Shown: positions 8,643-17,446, counted from the first letter of the stretch. The stretch: DNA of 64,000 nt from an uncultured Ruminococcus sp. (GCA_947629455.1 CANRDT010000003.1:31183-95182); one strand, 5' to 3'. Notes: generated from the sequence alone by a model not told the origin. A program made the numbers and translations.

Positions 8643-9161
8643 ATGAAGGATTTCTTTTCGGTCATAATGATGAACATAATGGGATTTGATATGATAATAT
8701 TTATTGTCGCGCTGTGCAACGCGGCGGTGTATTATCTTACCCGAAAGTCGGCGGACGAGCTTTACAAAAAAATGCATCTGACTGTTTTTGTCCCCGACAA
8801 AACCGAGTCGCAGGCAGAGACCGCTGCGGAACTGGAAAATCTGCGCGAATCGGACGTCGCCGCCATGCGCAACCGCACGGGCAGGCTTTATTCGGTGTTC
8901 GTTAATCTTACGGGTATCTTCCCGTTGCTCGGTATACTCGGAACGGTGGTCTCGCTGCTGTCGCTCGTGCAGGATATTTCTAACGTACAGGGGAATTTCT
9001 ACGGCGCTCTGACTTCCACCTTCTGGGGACTGGTCTTTGCTATTATTTTTAAATTTCTGGACGGCGTTATCAGTCCGAAGATAGAGGATAACGAAAAGAC
9101 CGTGCAGCTTTATCTCGAAAGAAACTCAATGAACAAGCTTGACAAGGCGGAAAAGCGATGA
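8643..9161 (+). CDS. MotA/TolQ/ExbB-like proton channel subunit
   Basis: 172 residues from ATG 8643 (GAGG 8 bases before it; a TTG lies two codons upstream). One N-terminal membrane helix (about 8-28), a cytoplasmic loop rich in charged residues (35-85), and two more helices with the family's GIFPLLGILGTVVSLL and FWGLVFAIIFKFLDG patterns, the region that lines the ion path in TolQ/ExbB/MotA. Such proteins form a pentameric stator around a dimer of ExbD/TolR/MotB partners and turn ion flow into mechanical work. It overlaps the ExbD-like gene by 4 bases. The cell has no outer membrane as far as the window shows, so the output is unknown. Confidence 0.85.
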   Translation: MKDFFSVIMMNIMGFDMIIFIVALCNAAVYYLTRKSADELYKKMHLTVFVPDKTESQAETAAELENLRESDVAAMRNRTGRLYSVFVNLTGIFPLLGILGTVVSLLSLVQDISNVQGNFYGALTSTFWGLVFAIIFKFLDGVISPKIEDNEKTVQLYLERNSMNKLDKAEKR

Positions 9162-9688
9162 AAAACAAGGGAATGATAATCGAGCTGACCTCGCTGCTGG
9201 ACGTTATACTCATAATGCTGTTCTGGGTGATGATAACCTCATCCGACAGGGCGGCTCAGGCGGAAAACGAGGCGCAAAAACAGATAGACGATATTCGCGA
9301 GGAATACCGTCAGGAATCGCAGGACAAGGATATTCAGATCGAACAGCTCGACCGCTATTTTTCCGCAGTGGAGGGCTTTGAGGACGGCGAAATGCTCACG
9401 GTGAGCGTTACATATTCGGAAAACGAGGACGTGCTTTCATTTTCAAGACGGGACGAGGTGCTGTTTTCGCAGACGATGGACGGTCTGACCGACCCCGAAA
9501 CTCAGCTGCGGCTCGTTCTGGACGGTCTTACCGCTGACCGTGACGGCGTTATCTTGTGCGCTTTTGTATTTGACGGCTCTTCCGCTCTCTACCGCGACGT
9601 TACCGCCGTGAAAGATGCGTTTGAATCGGTGCGCGGCGATTATGAAAATCTGTATTTTACAATGGTAAATACAAATCCTAAGATATGA
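9158..9688 (+). CDS. ExbD/TolR-like partner 1
   Basis: 176 residues. A single membrane helix near the N-terminus reads ELTSLLDVILIMLFWVMI; the Asp inside it sits where ExbD and TolR carry their essential proton-carrying Asp. After the helix comes a coiled-coil-like stretch (QKQIDDIREEYRQESQDKD region), then a 100-residue extracellular domain with alternating strand-like segments. It starts in the ATGA overlap with the ExbB-like gene, a strong sign of translational coupling and of a shared complex. The C-terminal domain does not look like a peptidoglycan-binding OmpA domain. Confidence 0.8.
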   Translation: MKNKGMIIELTSLLDVILIMLFWVMITSSDRAAQAENEAQKQIDDIREEYRQESQDKDIQIEQLDRYFSAVEGFEDGEMLTVSVTYSENEDVLSFSRRDEVLFSQTMDGLTDPETQLRLVLDGLTADRDGVILCAFVFDGSSALYRDVTAVKDAFESVRGDYENLYFTMVNTNPKI

Positions 9689-9761
9689 CCGTTTAAAACC
9701 GCTGTCTGCGGCGTTTGTCAAGCCGCGGCAGGGGCAAGTATAATGTAAAGGGGAAATTATT

Positions 9762-10298
9762 ATGGCAGGAAATTACATTCATCCGGCTCAGGAAAAACAG
9801 GAAAAACACGAAAAAAAGCGTCAGAAAAAGAAAAAGAATAAAACTCTAATCTTTTTGATCGTTCTGGCTTTACTCATCGTCTGCCTGCTCCTGCTCTTTA
9901 ACGCTCTCGGTCTCGGACTGGGCGGCGGCAAAGGCGAGGGCGACGGCGGCAAAGATTCAAGCAGCGCTGCCGAATCCGCGGCGGACAGCTCCGTGCCGGA
10001 CGATTCCTCCGAAGTGGAAAAGAACGTTTTCCGGGTAAGAATATCCGGCAGCTCGTACATCTGCGACGATAAGGTCTACACGCTTGACGAATTCAAGACT
10101 TTTGTTGAAGTTATGGATAAAAATACCGTCATCATCGAACTGCTCGACGATAACGCGGTGACAAACGCCGTGGAAAGTATGCATTCAATGCTTGACGAGC
10201 TGCAAATATCCTACACCGATTCCGTCTACAGCGAGGCAGGTCAGGATACTCAGGCTGATACTTCTTCCTCTGCGGAAGATACCTCCGCCGCTTACTGA
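9762..10298 (+). CDS. Small membrane protein with a TolR/ExbD-like extracellular domain (partner 2)
   Basis: 178 residues: a Lys-rich cytoplasmic start (HEKKRQKKKKNK), one membrane helix (about 30-48), a Gly/Ser/Asp linker, and a folded domain (about 87-150) running from VRISGSSYICDDKVYTLDEF to LDELQIS. That pattern (strand, D-residue turn, 'LDEF' helix, 'VIIEL' strand, helix, 'ELQIS') resembles the periplasmic domain of ExbD/TolR. The helix lacks the channel Asp, so it may act as an accessory or plug rather than as an ion carrier. A Ser/Asp/Ala-rich tail follows. 73 bases after partner 1; a good ribosome site (AAGGGGA) precedes its ATG. Confidence 0.7.
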   Translation: MAGNYIHPAQEKQEKHEKKRQKKKKNKTLIFLIVLALLIVCLLLLFNALGLGLGGGKGEGDGGKDSSSAAESAADSSVPDDSSEVEKNVFRVRISGSSYICDDKVYTLDEFKTFVEVMDKNTVIIELLDDNAVTNAVESMHSMLDELQISYTDSVYSEAGQDTQADTSSSAEDTSAAY

Positions 10299-10324
10299 TA
10301 CCGCGCGAAAGGCAGGGCTTGACA

Positions 10325-11176
10325 ATGTTAGGGATAGTATGCGAAGGAGGCGGCAGCCGCACGGTCTATTCCTGCGGTATTTTGGACGTTCTTCTTGAAG
10401 AAAACATCATAGCCGATCACTTTATCGGCGTTTCCGCAGGCATTGCTTTCGGAGTATCCTACTGTTCGGGACAGATCGGCAGAAATCTCACTCTTGCAAC
10501 GCAATTTATGAACAGACCGGAATACTCGGGAATAAAGCACCTGCTCGATCCGAAAAACCGCAGCTATTACAATCTCGACTACGCCTATTATCAGGTGCCG
10601 GACAAGGAACTTCCTTTTGATATGGATGCATATAAAGCCTTCCCCGGCGATATAATTTCAGTAGTGACGAATCTGCGCACGGGACAGGCGGAGTATCTCC
10701 CCTGCGACCGTGACGACAAGTATTTTACCCACCTCAGAGCAAGCTGTGCGCTGCCGCTGCTCTTTCCGCCAATCGAGATCGGCGGCGAGCTTTATATGGA
10801 CGGCGGCATTGCCGACTCGATACCGTACAAACAGGCAATAAAAGCAGGCTGCGACAAACTTATCGTCATTCTTACCCGACCGAGGGATTACATCAAGCGC
10901 GACGAACCTGCAATAAAGCTTGCCTGCGCTTATTACAGGAAATATCCAGGCTTTGTTGAGTCAATGCGCACCCGTGCGGAAAGATATAACCGGACGGTCA
11001 GCGAATTGAAAGAGCTGCAAAGTCAGGGCAAGGTCTTTGTATTCACGCCAAAGAGGACTTACGGTACGCGCCGTACCGAGGGCGATCCGCAAAAGCTGAA
11101 AAAGCTCTACGATCACGGCTACGGTCACGCGCGCTGGGCTATGGACTCGCTGAGAAAATATCTTGGCAGACCGTGA
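10325..11176 (+). CDS. Patatin-like phospholipase
   Basis: 283 residues. Shows all patatin features: oxyanion loop EGGGSR (8-12), nucleophile elbow GVSAG (Ser37) and the catalytic Asp in MDGGIAD (Asp159), a Ser-Asp dyad. The family hydrolyses acyl esters of membrane lipids; this short, single-domain form resembles the YchK/RssA-like bacterial group and has no membrane segment. ATG 10325 is preferred (AGGG 7 bases before); a TTG lies two codons upstream. It follows the TolR-like gene by 26 bases and probably shares its transcript, which hints at a link to the cell envelope. Confidence 0.88.
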   Translation: MLGIVCEGGGSRTVYSCGILDVLLEENIIADHFIGVSAGIAFGVSYCSGQIGRNLTLATQFMNRPEYSGIKHLLDPKNRSYYNLDYAYYQVPDKELPFDMDAYKAFPGDIISVVTNLRTGQAEYLPCDRDDKYFTHLRASCALPLLFPPIEIGGELYMDGGIADSIPYKQAIKAGCDKLIVILTRPRDYIKRDEPAIKLACAYYRKYPGFVESMRTRAERYNRTVSELKELQSQGKVFVFTPKRTYGTRRTEGDPQKLKKLYDHGYGHARWAMDSLRKYLGRP

Positions 11177-11242
11177 GCCTTGGGAATTGTCCCGAAAAGC
11201 CGGAATTTTATAAAAATTTGTTCTTAGTTTTCACAGAAAAGA

Positions 11243-12097
11243 GTGTTCATATTGAACGGAAAAAAACTTGCTTTGCCTGCCTTGGCGGCAGCTGTCTGGT
11301 TTCTTTTTGAAAACGACCGTCTGGTCACGGATCATTATACGGTAGAAGTGTCCAATTTACCGGATAGTTTTGTCGGAAAGAGGATAGTTCATCTCTCCGA
11401 TCTTCACCAGAAAAAATACCCCGACGGCTACGGGCGGCTGATCGAAAAATGTCGGGAATGTGAGCCTGACTATATTTTCTTTACGGGCGATCTGTTCAGC
11501 AGGAACCAGACTGTCCCCGGCGACAAGCTCACGCTTATGAAAGGACTTCTGAGTATCGCGCCGGTATATTATATAGTCGGCAACCACGAGATCTTCTATC
11601 CCGAAAAGGCAAGGTATATGAACGACAGGCTGACCGAAGTCGGTGTGAACGTTCTGATAAACCGCCGTGTCCGTCTTGTCTGCAATGACGAGTCGGTCGA
11701 TCTCTACGGGCTGGCGCTGCCTATGGAACATTATAAATCTCCGAGCGGCAGCTACCGCAGGCTTGCTCCCGTAACAAAACAAGAGCTTGACTCGCTGCTT
11801 GGCACGCCTGACAAAAACAGGTGCAGCATACTTCTGGCGCACACTCCCCTGCCGTTTCGCGAATATGCGTCCTGGGGCGCGGACCTCGTTTTTGCAGGTC
11901 ACGTACACGGCGGAGTTATACGTCTCCCCGCTGTCGGCGGACTGCTTTCTCCCGAGAGAAAATTCCTCCCCGAATTTACAAAGGGAGTCTATACCGATGG
12001 GGATTCCTCAATGATAGTTTCGGCAGGGCTCGGAAAATTCAGGCTGATGAATCCGTCTCAGGTGATCTGCGCCGAGCTGAAAAAAAGCGAAAAATAA
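11243..12097 (+). CDS. Membrane-anchored metallophosphoesterase (YkuE/YaeI type)
   Basis: 284 residues from GTG 11243 (a TTG at 11252 is a possible alternative). A short hydrophobic N-terminus (about 8-22) is followed by the calcineurin-like metal sites in order: LSDLH, FTGDLF, GNHE, LLAHTP and GHVHGG. All metal ligands are present. Relatives in this group act on UDP-linked or phospholipid head-group substrates at the membrane. Same strand as the patatin upstream and the peptidase downstream. Confidence 0.88.
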   Translation: MFILNGKKLALPALAAAVWFLFENDRLVTDHYTVEVSNLPDSFVGKRIVHLSDLHQKKYPDGYGRLIEKCRECEPDYIFFTGDLFSRNQTVPGDKLTLMKGLLSIAPVYYIVGNHEIFYPEKARYMNDRLTEVGVNVLINRRVRLVCNDESVDLYGLALPMEHYKSPSGSYRRLAPVTKQELDSLLGTPDKNRCSILLAHTPLPFREYASWGADLVFAGHVHGGVIRLPAVGGLLSPERKFLPEFTKGVYTDGDSSMIVSAGLGKFRLMNPSQVICAELKKSEK

Positions 12098-12120
12098 TTT
12101 TCCGTCAAGGAGCGTTTCCT

Positions 12121-13410
12121 ATGGATTTTGAGAAATATTTTGACGATAATCTTGACAGTATCATCGCAAGTATGAGAGAGATAATGTCTATTGACAGCAG
12201 CTTTTCGCAGCCGCTCCCCGATATGCCTTTCGGAGCAGGCTCTGCAAAGGCGCTTGCCTGGGCGGAGGACTTTGCGAAAAAACTGGGACTGTATGTGCGC
12301 AATATAGATAATTACGCGGTGACTATGGATTGGGATAACTGCGAACCCGAGCTTGCGGTGCTTTCACATCTGGACGTTGTTCCGGCAGGCGGCGGCTGGA
12401 CGTATGAACCTTTCGGCTGTACTGTCAAGGACGGCGTCATTTACGGCCGCGGCGCGATCGACGACAAAGGTCCGTCCGTGGCGGTGCTTTATGCGGTAAA
12501 GTGTCTTAAAGATATGGGCGTCAGGCTGAAAAAGAGTTTCCGTCTGATAATGGGCGGCAATGAAGAGGGCGGCTGTAAGGATATAGAGTATTACTCGACA
12601 AAGGAAAAGTTTCCCTCAATGGTCATAACTCCCGACGGTTCCTTCCCGATACTCAACTGCGAGAAAGGACTTCTCCACATCACTTTTTCCGCACCGTTTG
12701 AGGATAAGGATATTTTCTTAATAAACGGCGGAACGGCTCTCAACGCCATTCCCGACAAGTGTGAGATAACACGAAGGGACGGCTATAACCTGCTGTACAG
12801 AGGACAGTCCGCGCACGGTTCGCGCCCCGAAAACGGCGAGAATGCGGTGACGAAGTTTCTGGCGGACTACAAGGGCGGCAACACTCTGCTGAATGGTCTG
12901 GCGAGGCTGTTCCCCCACGGCGAATACGACGGTTCGTCCTGCGGATTGGGATTTGAAGATAACATTTCAGGAAAAATGACTGCCGCGCTCACAATGCTGA
13001 ATACCAAAGACGGCTTTCTCACCTGCGGCATCGACATAAGATTCCCCATTGACAGAACCCTTTCACAGATAAAGGAAATAATAATTTCCGCACTTGGCGG
13101 TATCGGTTTTGAAGTAGTTTCCTGCGACGGAATGGAGCCTCATTACGTCCCCGAGAACAGCAGACTGGTGCAGACGCTTTTGAAAGTATACGAAAAAGTC
13201 ACCGGTAAGAAAGGCAGCTGCATTGCCGAGGGCGGCGTTACATACGTCCACCGGACCGAGGGCGGCGTGGCGTTCGGCGCGGAATTTCCCGAGGAAAATA
13301 ACAATATGCACGGCGCTGACGAGCATATTTCAATCAGTACTTTGAAATGTAATTTTATGGCATATGCAAATGCGATCGTTGAGATATGCGGCATAGAGGA
13401 ACAGGACTGA
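12121..13410 (+). CDS. M20 family dipeptidase (PepV/Sapep type)
   Basis: 429 residues from ATG 12121, which has AAGGAG 7 bases before it; the frame is open farther upstream only because it runs antiparallel to nothing that matters. Zinc-binding and catalytic motifs of the M20A peptidases: LSHLDVVPAG, the bridging Asp in GRGAIDDKGP, catalytic Glu in GGNEEGG, and a C-terminal MHGADEHI. PepV enzymes release amino acids from dipeptides with broad specificity. Last gene of the run that starts with the ExbB-like subunit; 23 bases behind the phosphoesterase. Confidence 0.93.
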   Translation: MDFEKYFDDNLDSIIASMREIMSIDSSFSQPLPDMPFGAGSAKALAWAEDFAKKLGLYVRNIDNYAVTMDWDNCEPELAVLSHLDVVPAGGGWTYEPFGCTVKDGVIYGRGAIDDKGPSVAVLYAVKCLKDMGVRLKKSFRLIMGGNEEGGCKDIEYYSTKEKFPSMVITPDGSFPILNCEKGLLHITFSAPFEDKDIFLINGGTALNAIPDKCEITRRDGYNLLYRGQSAHGSRPENGENAVTKFLADYKGGNTLLNGLARLFPHGEYDGSSCGLGFEDNISGKMTAALTMLNTKDGFLTCGIDIRFPIDRTLSQIKEIIISALGGIGFEVVSCDGMEPHYVPENSRLVQTLLKVYEKVTGKKGSCIAEGGVTYVHRTEGGVAFGAEFPEENNNMHGADEHISISTLKCNFMAYANAIVEICGIEEQD

Positions 13411-13453
13411 GGAAAAATTTTTACAAAAAAATAAAAAAATTTTCCCATACCCC

Positions 13454-13483
13454 TTGCAAAGGGTGGGGAATATATGTTAAAAT
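13454..13483 (+). promoter_or_regulatory. Promoter for the GH94 phosphorylase gene
   Basis: TTGCAA (13454-13459), 18-base spacer, TAAAAT (13478-13483) with a TG one base before the -10 (extended -10). It is 100 bases upstream of the ATG. The long leader contains a small gcggcgctgccgc hairpin (13501-13513), with no recognised regulatory class. Confidence 0.6.
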
Positions 13484-13584
13484 GGTTTAAGAGACTAATG
13501 CGGCGCTGCCGCAGGTCAGACAAGTAAGATCATCTTCGCCCGGTGCGGAGAATCGGATAAAATTTAATTATAAGGAGAAGAAAA

Positions 13585-15993
13585 ATGAAGTACGGTTATT
13601 TTGATCTGAAAAACAAGGAGTATGTTATCACCCGTCCCGATACTCCGGCTCCATGGGCTAACTACCTTGGCTCGCCCGAGTACGGCGCGATAATCTCCAA
13701 CAACGCAGGCGGCTACAGCTTTGTAAAAAGCGGAGCTAACGGAAGGATCGCCCGTTATCGTTTCAATTCCAATATGGCTCTGCCCGGAAGATACGTTTAT
13801 ATCCGCGATAACGACGATTACGATTACTGGTCTGCGTCATGGCAGCCTGTAGGCAAGCCGCTGGACGTATACAGATCGGTCTGCCGCCACGGTACGGCTT
13901 ACACGACTATGGAATCTGACTATTCGTCCATACATTCCGAGGTTACATACTATGTTCCGCTCAACAAGACCTATGAAGTATGGAGAACAAAGGTGACGAA
14001 TAATTCCGATATGGTGAGAAATCTCTCGTTGTTCGGCTTTGTCGAGTTCACCAACGAAAACAACTACGAACAGGATCAGGTGAACCTGCAGTACACTCTC
14101 TTTATCACAAGGACTTCATTTGACGGCAATATGATCGTTCAGCACATCAACGAAAACAGCGGCAAGGACGCGGAAGGCTCTAACTGGAGAGAAAGATTTT
14201 TCGGTCAGGTAGGCGCTCCCGTTTCGGCTTACAACGGCAACCTTGACAGCTTTATCGGCTCTTACAGAACATACAGCGATCCTATTGCGGTAGAGCGCGG
14301 TTTCTGCGACAACAAGCTCAACTACAACGGCAACGCCTGCGGCGCGCTCCAGTCGGAGCTTATGCTCGCTCCCGGGGAGACTGCCGAGATCATATATGTT
14401 CTCGGTCAGAAAAGACCCTCCGAGGCAAAGGCTATACTGAAAAGCTACGAGGAAAAGGGCAAATGCGACGCCGAAATAAAGGAGCTTATCGACTACTGGC
14501 ACGGTCAGCTCGATAATTTCCAGGTCGAGACTCCCTCGGACGAATTTAACAATATGGTAAGCGTATGGAACGCATATCAGTGCTTTATCACCTTTATCTG
14601 GTCGAGAGCCGCATCGTTCATTTACTGCGGTCTGAGAAACGGCTACGGCTACCGCGATACCGTTCAGGATATACAGGGTATTATCCACATCGACCCCGAG
14701 CTGGCTGCCGAGAAGATCAGGTTTATGATCTCCGCTCAGGTGGATAACGGCGGCGGTCTGCCTCTTGTCAAGTTTGATCACAACGCCGGTCACGAGACTT
14801 GTCCCGATGAGAACGACGAAAATTCCGTTTACGCCAAGGAAACGGGTCACCCCTCTTACAGAGCGGACGACGCGCTGTGGCTCTTCCCCACCGTATTCAA
14901 GTATATCGGTGAAACGGGCAACAAGGGATTCCTTGACGAGGTCATCGTTTACGCAAACGGCGGCGAAGATACGGTTTACGATCATCTCAAGAACGCGATA
15001 CGTTTTTCGATGGAACGTCTCGGCGCTCACAAAATGCCTGCCGGTCTGCACGCTGACTGGAACGATTGTCTGAGAATGGGCAAGCAGGGCGAGTCCACCT
15101 TCGTGGCATTCCAGCTCTATTACGCTATGACCGTTATCAAGGACTTTGCGAAAGAAAGAAACGATACGGAATATGTTGAATATATCGAAAAGGTACAGGC
15201 GGAGCTTGGCAGCAGCCTTGCCGACTGCTGGGACGAGGACAGATTTATCCGCGGTATCCGCGAGGACGGCGTGGTAGTAGGCGCAAAGAACGATCCCGAG
15301 GCGAATATGTGGCTCAATCCGCAGTCGTGGTCGGTAATTTCCGGCTTTGCAAGCAAGGAGCAGGCTGAAACGGCAATGGAGAGCGTTCACAGGATACTCA
15401 ATACGCCTTACGGTGTAAAACTGCTCGAGCCGCCTTATGTGGATAATTACTTTGACGGTGCGCTTATGCACATTTTCAATCCCGATACCAAGGAAAACGG
15501 CGGTATATTCTCGCAGACTCAGGGCTGGGCGATACTGGCGGAATCTCTGCTCGGTCACGGCGACAGAGCTTTCGAGTACTTTCTTGAATCCTCTCCCGCA
15601 AGTATGAACGACAAGGCGGAGATAAGAGTTCTCGAGCCGTACGTTCACGGTCAGTTCACCGAATCCACCCGTTCGCCTTTCGCAGGACGTTCTCACGTTC
15701 ACTGGCTGACAGGTACAGGTTCTACCGTAATGGTAGGCTGCGTCGAGGGTATCTGCGGTATGCGTCCCAATGCCGACGGACTGGTGATAGATCCTGCTAT
15801 CCCTCACGACTGGGACGGCTTTAAGATTGAAAAGAATTTCAGAGGAAAGCACCTTTCCATTGATATACTCAATCCCGATCACGTTCAGAGCGGCGTAAAG
15901 AGCGTTACGGTAAACGGCGAAAAGCTTGACGGCAACTTCGTATGTGAATGCAAGATGACCGAACAGACAAACATCACCGTCGTTCTCGGCTGA
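13585..15993 (+). CDS. GH94 disaccharide phosphorylase (cellobiose/cellobionate phosphorylase group)
   Basis: 802 residues, a usual GH94 length. Begins MKYGYFDLKNKEYVITRPDTP and NNAGGYSF, then the RHG and GYRDTVQD blocks, and the catalytic acid in ADWNDC (Asp491, matching Asp490 of the Cellvibrio enzyme). Such enzymes split beta-linked glucosyl disaccharides with phosphate to glucose 1-phosphate, saving ATP in cellulose users. At the acceptor-site block where cellobiose phosphorylases usually have IEPQG or IESQG (from memory), this protein has LNPQSW with Asn578, so the acceptor may not be plain glucose; cellobionic acid is one candidate. AAGGAG ribosome site. Monocistronic, with promoter and terminator of its own. 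Confidence 0.88.
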   Translation: MKYGYFDLKNKEYVITRPDTPAPWANYLGSPEYGAIISNNAGGYSFVKSGANGRIARYRFNSNMALPGRYVYIRDNDDYDYWSASWQPVGKPLDVYRSVCRHGTAYTTMESDYSSIHSEVTYYVPLNKTYEVWRTKVTNNSDMVRNLSLFGFVEFTNENNYEQDQVNLQYTLFITRTSFDGNMIVQHINENSGKDAEGSNWRERFFGQVGAPVSAYNGNLDSFIGSYRTYSDPIAVERGFCDNKLNYNGNACGALQSELMLAPGETAEIIYVLGQKRPSEAKAILKSYEEKGKCDAEIKELIDYWHGQLDNFQVETPSDEFNNMVSVWNAYQCFITFIWSRAASFIYCGLRNGYGYRDTVQDIQGIIHIDPELAAEKIRFMISAQVDNGGGLPLVKFDHNAGHETCPDENDENSVYAKETGHPSYRADDALWLFPTVFKYIGETGNKGFLDEVIVYANGGEDTVYDHLKNAIRFSMERLGAHKMPAGLHADWNDCLRMGKQGESTFVAFQLYYAMTVIKDFAKERNDTEYVEYIEKVQAELGSSLADCWDEDRFIRGIREDGVVVGAKNDPEANMWLNPQSWSVISGFASKEQAETAMESVHRILNTPYGVKLLEPPYVDNYFDGALMHIFNPDTKENGGIFSQTQGWAILAESLLGHGDRAFEYFLESSPASMNDKAEIRVLEPYVHGQFTESTRSPFAGRSHVHWLTGTGSTVMVGCVEGICGMRPNADGLVIDPAIPHDWDGFKIEKNFRGKHLSIDILNPDHVQSGVKSVTVNGEKLDGNFVCECKMTEQTNITVVLG

Positions 15994-16011
15994 TAAGCGT
16001 ATATAAAACGA

Positions 16012-16048
16012 TCGTCCGGAATTTATTTTCCGGACGATTTTTTGATAA
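16012..16048 (+). terminator. Terminator after the GH94 gene
   Basis: Stem atcgtccggaa / ttccggacgat with a 6-base loop followed by T6, 18 bases after the stop codon. Confidence 0.92.
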
Positions 16049-16075
16049 TAAGTATTTCGTTATAACGGCGGCTGA

Positions 16076-16262
16076 TCTTCAAAATACAAATCAACTTTTC
16101 AAAAAGCTGCTATTCCAAATGGGGATAACTTGTTTTGTGAGTATATTTTCCGCCGCAGGCGGAAAATATACACTAAAAGCTGTTTTCCTCGCCGACGGCG
16201 AGGAAAACAGCAAAAATGCTGATTGATTTAGTGGAATTTTACTATCTGAAAAATGCTTAATA
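16076..16262. repeat. Subfamily A element remnant, opposite orientation
   Basis: Contains the two diagnostic hairpins gtatattttccgcc/ggcggaaaatatac and gctgttttcctcgcc/ggcgaggaaaacagc in the reverse order of the copy at 5889. The termini are eroded; no duplication seen. Confidence 0.6.
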
Positions 16263-16330
16263 TAATTTCAAGATCTATCTCTCTACTTCGTTATAGTTAC
16301 AAGAAGATAAATCCGTTCTTAAAGCCGTTT

Positions 16331-16423
16331 TCAGTTTTTCTTTTCGCCGAAAGCGGACAAAAGCACCATAAGAAATGAACATATAACACTTCCTGCAATA
16401 AATCCGACTACAAACTGACGCAT
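16331..16423 (-). CDS. 30-residue single-helix membrane protein (DUF3789-like)
   Basis: A short open frame coding MRQFVVGFIAGSVICSF followed by LMVLLSAFGEKKN: a charged start, one hydrophobic helix with Gly-x-x-x-Gly-like spacing, and a Lys-rich end. The ribosome site AGAGGTGATC, close to the ideal, stands directly before its ATG, which non-coding sequence would rarely offer. It begins 39 bases after the stop of the lipid kinase on the same strand and is probably co-transcribed. Size and shape recall the tiny DUF3789 proteins of Firmicutes; I cannot confirm membership by eye. Confidence 0.7.
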   Translation of the reverse strand: MRQFVVGFIAGSVICSFLMVLLSAFGEKKN

Positions 16424-16462
16424 AATGATCACCTCTGAAATTGCGTTCTCATATCTTGCCGC

Positions 16463-17446
16463 TTATGTTTCAATGTCGCTCTGATCTTCAAGTATACTCT
16501 CTATAGGAGTAGCATACGCATCGACCGCGTTGACGACCTGCTGCTCTGCGGTCTTTTCATCAGGCATTACGATAAACCTCACCGCCTGCTTGTGATTGAT
16601 GATTTTCACGTCCGAATATGAACCGCCCGATTCGCCGTCAAGCGTCCACGATATGGGAGTTTCCGACTTGAGCGTAAGTCTTGAAGTCTTGAACGTCACA
16701 AAATGCTTATCGCTCAGCTTGTTGAGCGCCGCCTCGGTCAGCAGGCTCTGCAGGGCAAGCGCCGTTTCGGGAGTTTTTACCAGAGTGACTTCAAACAGAC
16801 CGTCGTCAAAACACACACCGCTGCGAATAATATTCCTCAGTCCGCCGATCGAACGGGTGTTTGAAATAAGTCCCAGTATAAAGCTGCCCTTGACGACCTC
16901 GCCGTCATGCTCTACCACCATATCGTAGCCTGTGTATGTAGGCAGGCGGCGTATACCCTCGGCAACATAAGCCATATGTCCGAACAGGTTCTTATAGGAC
17001 TGCTTGGTTTCGTATGACACGTCGGTAAACGCGCCGAACGCTGCAACATAGACGTAATTCTTTCCGTTCAGCTCGCCGACGTCATAGTCAAAGAATACGC
17101 CGTCCACAACAGCCTGAGCCGCGCTTTTCATACGGGTAGGTATCGACATACTCGCCGCAAAATCGTTGGTAGTGCCTGCCGGAATATATCCGAGCGGTAT
17201 CTTCTCGGTCTGCTCCATCATACCGCACACCGCCTCGTTCAACATTCCGTCGCCGCCGGAAACTACCACGGTATCGTAATTTGACGCGTCGTTCTTTATT
17301 TTTTCATAGCCGTCCATTACTTTCTGGGTGGGATAGGCGGTCACTTCATATCCGCCCTGAGTGAAAATATCGAGTATATCGCTCAGGTTCATTCTTATAA
17401 GACCTTTTCCCGCGTGGGGATTGTATACAAGCAAAAGTTTTTTCAT
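16463..17446 (-). CDS. Diacylglycerol kinase-family lipid kinase (DgkB/YegS type)
   Basis: 327 residues from ATG 17446 (AAGGA just before it). N-terminal LLLVYNPHAGKG and GGDGMLNEAVCGM form the nucleotide-binding fold of the DAGK catalytic domain; GYIPAGTTNDFA is the conserved lipid kinase loop; the C-terminal beta-sandwich carries DDGLFEVTLV and the WTLDGE block. The family phosphorylates diacylglycerol or related lipids, recycling the DAG released when lipoteichoic acid is made. An LtaS-type enzyme is encoded 3 kb away, which fits that role. Confidence 0.9.
   Translation of the reverse strand: MKKLLLVYNPHAGKGLIRMNLSDILDIFTQGGYEVTAYPTQKVMDGYEKIKNDASNYDTVVVSGGDGMLNEAVCGMMEQTEKIPLGYIPAGTTNDFAASMSIPTRMKSAAQAVVDGVFFDYDVGELNGKNYVYVAAFGAFTDVSYETKQSYKNLFGHMAYVAEGIRRLPTYTGYDMVVEHDGEVVKGSFILGLISNTRSIGGLRNIIRSGVCFDDGLFEVTLVKTPETALALQSLLTEAALNKLSDKHFVTFKTSRLTLKSETPISWTLDGESGGSYSDVKIINHKQAVRFIVMPDEKTAEQQVVNAVDAYATPIESILEDQSDIET

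Noticed and set aside
8643..10298. Zorya-type anti-phage system
   Set aside because: ZorA/ZorB also pair a MotA-like and a MotB-like protein, but here the channel protein lacks the long cytoplasmic tail, the partners lack an OmpA-type domain, and no ZorC/ZorD/ZorE-like genes follow.
14116..15882. 588-codon open frame on the minus strand, opposite the GH94 gene
   Set aside because: It lies wholly antisense to a strongly recognisable enzyme, its product is low in family-like motifs, and it has no ribosome site. It is a by-product of codon bias.
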